Assembly: GCA_035570595.1 (NCBI GenBank)
Contig: DATMLF010000062.1
Location: forward strand, 1-16,501
Length of the DNA: 16,501 nt
Direction of reading: 5' to 3'
Source of the DNA: AP-15 sp035570595
Lineage (GTDB): Bacteria > Pseudomonadota > Alphaproteobacteria > ATCC43930 > CGMCC-115725
Shown: positions 14,123-16,501 of the stretch, in pieces
Layout: the number at the start of each line of letters is the position of its first letter
Position numbering within the stretch: the stretch's first letter is position 1
Position numbers and translations under genes: made by a program
Notes under the pieces: generated by a model
The model's database searches: none
The model's input: only the letters and a program-made list of their open reading frames with translations
What the model was told of the DNA's origin: nothing

Positions 14123-15721
14123 CTATTCGACGGTGACGTGGGTGAAATCCTGGTACCAGCTTTGCGCCGGCTGGAACCCCTTCACCTTTGGCGACAATGC
14201 CCGCGGATTGAGGTCGTGGACGATAAACAGCCACGCCGCGTCGTCGACCACAAGGCCGTGCGCCTGCGCCAGGAACTCGGCCTGGGTTTTGGGGTCAAAG
14301 CTCTGCTGCGCCTTAGTCAGCAATTCGTCGACCTTGGGATCGTAGAAATGCCCCCAGTTGATGCCGTCGGGCGAAAAGCTGGCTTTGCTGAAATAGCGGA
14401 ACATGACCGCCGGATCGGCAAAGCCGAGGCTGTTGTTCAGCGCGTCGTCGCCGTGCGAGGCGGGCGCCTCGGGCGCGCTGCGCTTGGCGACCAGCATCGT
14501 CCCCCATTCGACGACGTCGAATTGCAGGTCGAAGCCGAGCGGGCGCACCTGCTGCTGGATGATCTCGTTCATCGGCAGCGGCAGCATCTGGCCGGAGCCG
14601 GCGGTCGAGATCATGATCTTGGCCTTGACCGGGTGGTCGGGGCCAAAGCCGGCCGCCTTCAGCAAGGCCTTCGCCTTGGCGGGGTCGTAGCCGTAGCGCA
14701 GCTCGGGCGCGCCGAAATACGGGTTGTCGGGCGGGTAGACGCCATAGGCCGGCTTGGCCGTGCCGTTCAGGAATTTGACAATCGTGTCGCGGTCGATCGC
14801 GTAGTTGAGCGCCTGGCGGACCCGCTGGTCGGCAAACGGCGAGCCGTCGGTCACCTTGTAGATGTACGGCCAGACGTGCGGGTAGGGCCACAGGCTGATC
14901 TGAAAGCCCGCCGCCTTCAATGACGGGATCGCGTCGGGGGGCGGCACCTCGATCCAGTCGACCTCGCCCGAACGCAACGCCGCGAGCCGCGTCGTCGGCT
15001 CCGGCATCGGGATCACAATCATCTTTTCTAGCTTTGGGATCCTGGTCTTGTCCCAGTAATTGGGGTTGCGAGTCAGCTCGGCGAACTGGCCGGGCGCCAC
15101 TTGGGTGATCTGAAACGGTCCGGTCCCGGCCGGGTGCTTGGCGAATTCGGTCCAGCTGTGCCCCGACTTCTCCCATTCGGTCGGGCTGACGATCAGGATG
15201 TTGGGGACCATGTACGGAAAAAAGCTGAACGGCGACTTTGTGTAAATCGCGACCGTCCGGTCGTCGACCTTCTGCCAGTGGCCGACCATGTTGACAAAGG
15301 AGCGCACGATCGCCGAGGCGGCGGGGTCGAATTGCGGCGACTTGTCGTCGTAGAGCCGCCGCAGGTTCCAGACGATGGCATCCGCGGTCACGTCGGTGCC
15401 GTCGGTGAACTTGACCCCTTGGCGCAAGGTGAAGACCCAGCGGGTATGGTCGGCCGGGTCGATCTTCCACGCGGTCGCGAGCCCCGGCGTCAGCCCGGCT
15501 ATCTGATTGGGATGCGTGAAGTCCCAGTCGACAAGCCCGTCGAACGCCGGAAAGCCGAGAAACCGATAGCCCTCGCCGCCATTGTTCGGAATGCCGCTGG
15601 TCGTCGGGATGTCGGCCGCGGTCATCGCGATGCGGAGGGTTTGCGCAACCCCCGAGGCAGTTGCCGCGAGACTGAGCAGAATCGCTGCGGCCACGCCAAC
15701 AGGCACACTCACGCGGGTCAT
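14123..15721 (-). CDS. Periplasmic solute-binding protein, family 5 (SBP_bac_5)
   Basis: The 532-residue product starts with a Sec signal peptide (MTRVSVPVGV, then a hydrophobic AAAILLSLAATASGVAQ; cleavage probably near residue 27). There is no lipobox cysteine, so it is a soluble periplasmic protein. The mature part has the DppA/OppA layout: ATAWKIDPADHTRWVFTLRQ, GVKFTDGTDVTADAIVWNL, AGTGPFQI, and VRQALNYAIDRDTIV. It captures the ligand and delivers it to the permease pair. Family-5 proteins bind peptides, but also nickel, glutathione, sugars or amides, so the ligand is open. The start at 15721 is preferred because it begins the signal peptide; an in-frame ATG at 15901 would add 60 basic residues. 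It is the first gene of the importer operon and diverges from the small GatC/AtzG-like gene. Confidence 0.94.
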   Translation of the reverse strand: MTRVSVPVGVAAAILLSLAATASGVAQTLRIAMTAADIPTTSGIPNNGGEGYRFLGFPAFDGLVDWDFTHPNQIAGLTPGLATAWKIDPADHTRWVFTLRQGVKFTDGTDVTADAIVWNLRRLYDDKSPQFDPAASAIVRSFVNMVGHWQKVDDRTVAIYTKSPFSFFPYMVPNILIVSPTEWEKSGHSWTEFAKHPAGTGPFQITQVAPGQFAELTRNPNYWDKTRIPKLEKMIVIPMPEPTTRLAALRSGEVDWIEVPPPDAIPSLKAAGFQISLWPYPHVWPYIYKVTDGSPFADQRVRQALNYAIDRDTIVKFLNGTAKPAYGVYPPDNPYFGAPELRYGYDPAKAKALLKAAGFGPDHPVKAKIMISTAGSGQMLPLPMNEIIQQQVRPLGFDLQFDVVEWGTMLVAKRSAPEAPASHGDDALNNSLGFADPAVMFRYFSKASFSPDGINWGHFYDPKVDELLTKAQQSFDPKTQAEFLAQAHGLVVDDAAWLFIVHDLNPRALSPKVKGFQPAQSWYQDFTHVTVE

Positions 15722-15919
15722 GGGAGGCTCTCGGGTTGTTGCGCGGCCAAACTGCGGACCCGCGGAATCGCGCGCTCGCCTTTTGCGGCCTCGTCGTGCG
15801 ATGCTCGCTGCAACCTCCATGCCGACAAGGCGACCGGCCGGGAGGTGGCCCGGTTCTTGCCGACCTGCCCACGCATGTCGACTTCCGCCGCTCCATGCCA
15901 AATCGAGGAGAATGCGCCA
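15722..15919. promoter_or_regulatory. Divergent control region of the ABC importer and amidase operons
   Basis: This 198-base region separates the start of the binding-protein gene (minus) from the start of the small amidase-partner gene (plus), so it must carry both promoters. No convincing -35/-10 pair or operator palindrome could be picked out by eye. Its role is inferred from gene orientation. Confidence 0.5.
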
Positions 15920-16117
15920 ATGCCCTCCGAAATTTCAGACGAGGCCCTCGACTTCTTGTTGTCCCGCGCCGGCCTCACGCTCAGCCCCGAGCAAAAGGCC
16001 GATTTGAAATCGGTGTACGCCGGCGTTGCGGCGATGGCGGCGCGGGTGCGCCAGCCGCGCGGGCGCATGGCGGAGCCGGCGCTGACCTACGGCTTCACCG
16101 AGGAGGACCTGCAATGA
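15920..16117 (+). CDS. Small GatC/AtzG-like amidase partner protein
   Basis: This 65-residue protein overlaps the amidase gene by four bases (ATGA, 16114-16117). It starts with a helix (SDEALDFLLSRAGLTLSPEQ), then a second helix (KADLKSVYAGVAAMAARV), then an extended tail (GRMAEPALTYGFTEEDLQ). This matches the small helical partners of amidase-signature enzymes, such as GatC of the GatCAB amidotransferase and AtzG of the AtzEG carboxybiuret hydrolase, whose tail wraps around the large subunit. GAGGAG lies about nine bases upstream. Because no gatB is visible, an AtzG-like role for a catabolic amidase is more likely than tRNA amidation. Family assignment is by layout and context, not a search. 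Confidence 0.75.
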   Translation: MPSEISDEALDFLLSRAGLTLSPEQKADLKSVYAGVAAMAARVRQPRGRMAEPALTYGFTEEDLQ

Positions 16118-16501
16118 CCGGCGCGATCCCGACCATCGCCGAAGCGTCGCGGCTGATCGCGGCAAAGCGACTTTCGCCGGTCGAGCTGACCCGCGCCTGC
16201 CTCGACCGGGTGCACGCGCTCGACAATCGGCTGCACGCTTTTATCCATTTGACCGAAGACCGCGCCCTGGCCGAGGCGCGCGCCGCCGAGGCCGCGATCA
16301 TGGCGCAAGGGCCGAAGGGGCCGTTGCACGGCATCCCGATCGGTCTCAAGGACATCGTCGACACCAAGGGCATCCCGACAACCTGTCAGTCGAAGCTCCT
16401 CGCGGACAACGTGCCCGAAACCGACGCCGCCTGCGCCGAAAGGCTCGCCGCCGCCGGCACCGTCTTGATGGGCAAGACGACGACCCATGAATTCGCCGAT
16501 G
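16114..16501 (+). CDS. Amidase-signature family hydrolase (C-terminus outside window)
   Basis: The gene is cut at the right edge after about 129 codons. The visible N-terminus (TIAEASRLIAAKRLSPVELT) and the segment GPLHGIPIGLKDIVDTKGIP (70-89, with catalytic K79 in GLKD) are typical of amidase-signature enzymes, which use a Ser-cisSer-Lys triad. The two serines would lie beyond the window. The enzymes hydrolyse C-N amide bonds in the cytoplasm. GKTTTHEFAD near the end leads into the usual N-x-x-x-G-x-SS region. Translation is coupled to the small partner gene by the ATGA overlap. Adjacent to a divergent family-5 ABC importer, it may hydrolyse what that system brings in. The gene could be atzE-like or gatA-like; I do not assign a symbol. 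Confidence 0.93.
   Translation, partial: MTGAIPTIAEASRLIAAKRLSPVELTRACLDRVHALDNRLHAFIHLTEDRALAEARAAEAAIMAQGPKGPLHGIPIGLKDIVDTKGIPTTCQSKLLADNVPETDAACAERLAAAGTVLMGKTTTHEFAD

Overview
The base composition (near 70% G+C in most genes), many four-base start/stop overlaps, a GC-rich palindromic intergenic repeat and the mix of catabolic and uptake genes suggest a chromosomal segment of an alphaproteobacterium of the Rhizobiales or Rhodospirillales type. The species cannot be read from the sequence. No rRNA, tRNA, CRISPR array, insertion sequence or phage gene was seen.

Layout from left to right. (1) The 5' part of an amidohydrolase-2 family gene on the minus strand runs off the left edge, with a 15-base palindrome upstream of its start. 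(2) On the plus strand is a 79-codon remnant that looks like the N-terminal end of a type III-like restriction enzyme joined to a restriction/modification-type C-terminus and broken by a stop. It is followed by an intact crotonase-fold gene that lacks both catalytic glutamates of enoyl-CoA hydratase. (3) A lower-GC island of about 2 kb on the minus strand (about 2208-4260) carries a 63-residue protein of unknown family followed by a cobalamin-binding radical SAM enzyme. The two start sites are nearly identical and a hairpin lies between the genes. This is the best candidate for an undescribed small-protein/enzyme system. (4) A Rieske non-heme iron oxygenase and a VOC-fold protein form a minus-strand pair. 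(5) A compact minus-strand operon encodes an isocitrate-lyase/PEP-mutase family lyase, an RluA-type pseudouridine synthase, a GNAT acetyltransferase and adenylosuccinate lyase (purB). (6) A plus-strand cupin gene with a one-base frameshift ends inside the 3' end of the next operon. (7) A complete five-gene dipeptide/oligopeptide-type ABC importer (binding protein, two permeases, two ATPases) is on the minus strand. (8) Divergent from it on the plus strand are a 65-residue GatC/AtzG-like protein and the start of an amidase-signature hydrolase, cut by the right edge.

Functionally, items 7 and 8 share one divergent control region of about 200 bp and may form an uptake-plus-hydrolysis module for an amide or peptide-like nutrient. 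Items 1 and 4 look like degradation of cyclic or aromatic carboxylates, although their substrates cannot be read from the sequence. The purB operon is housekeeping. The radical SAM island stands apart in composition and looks acquired.
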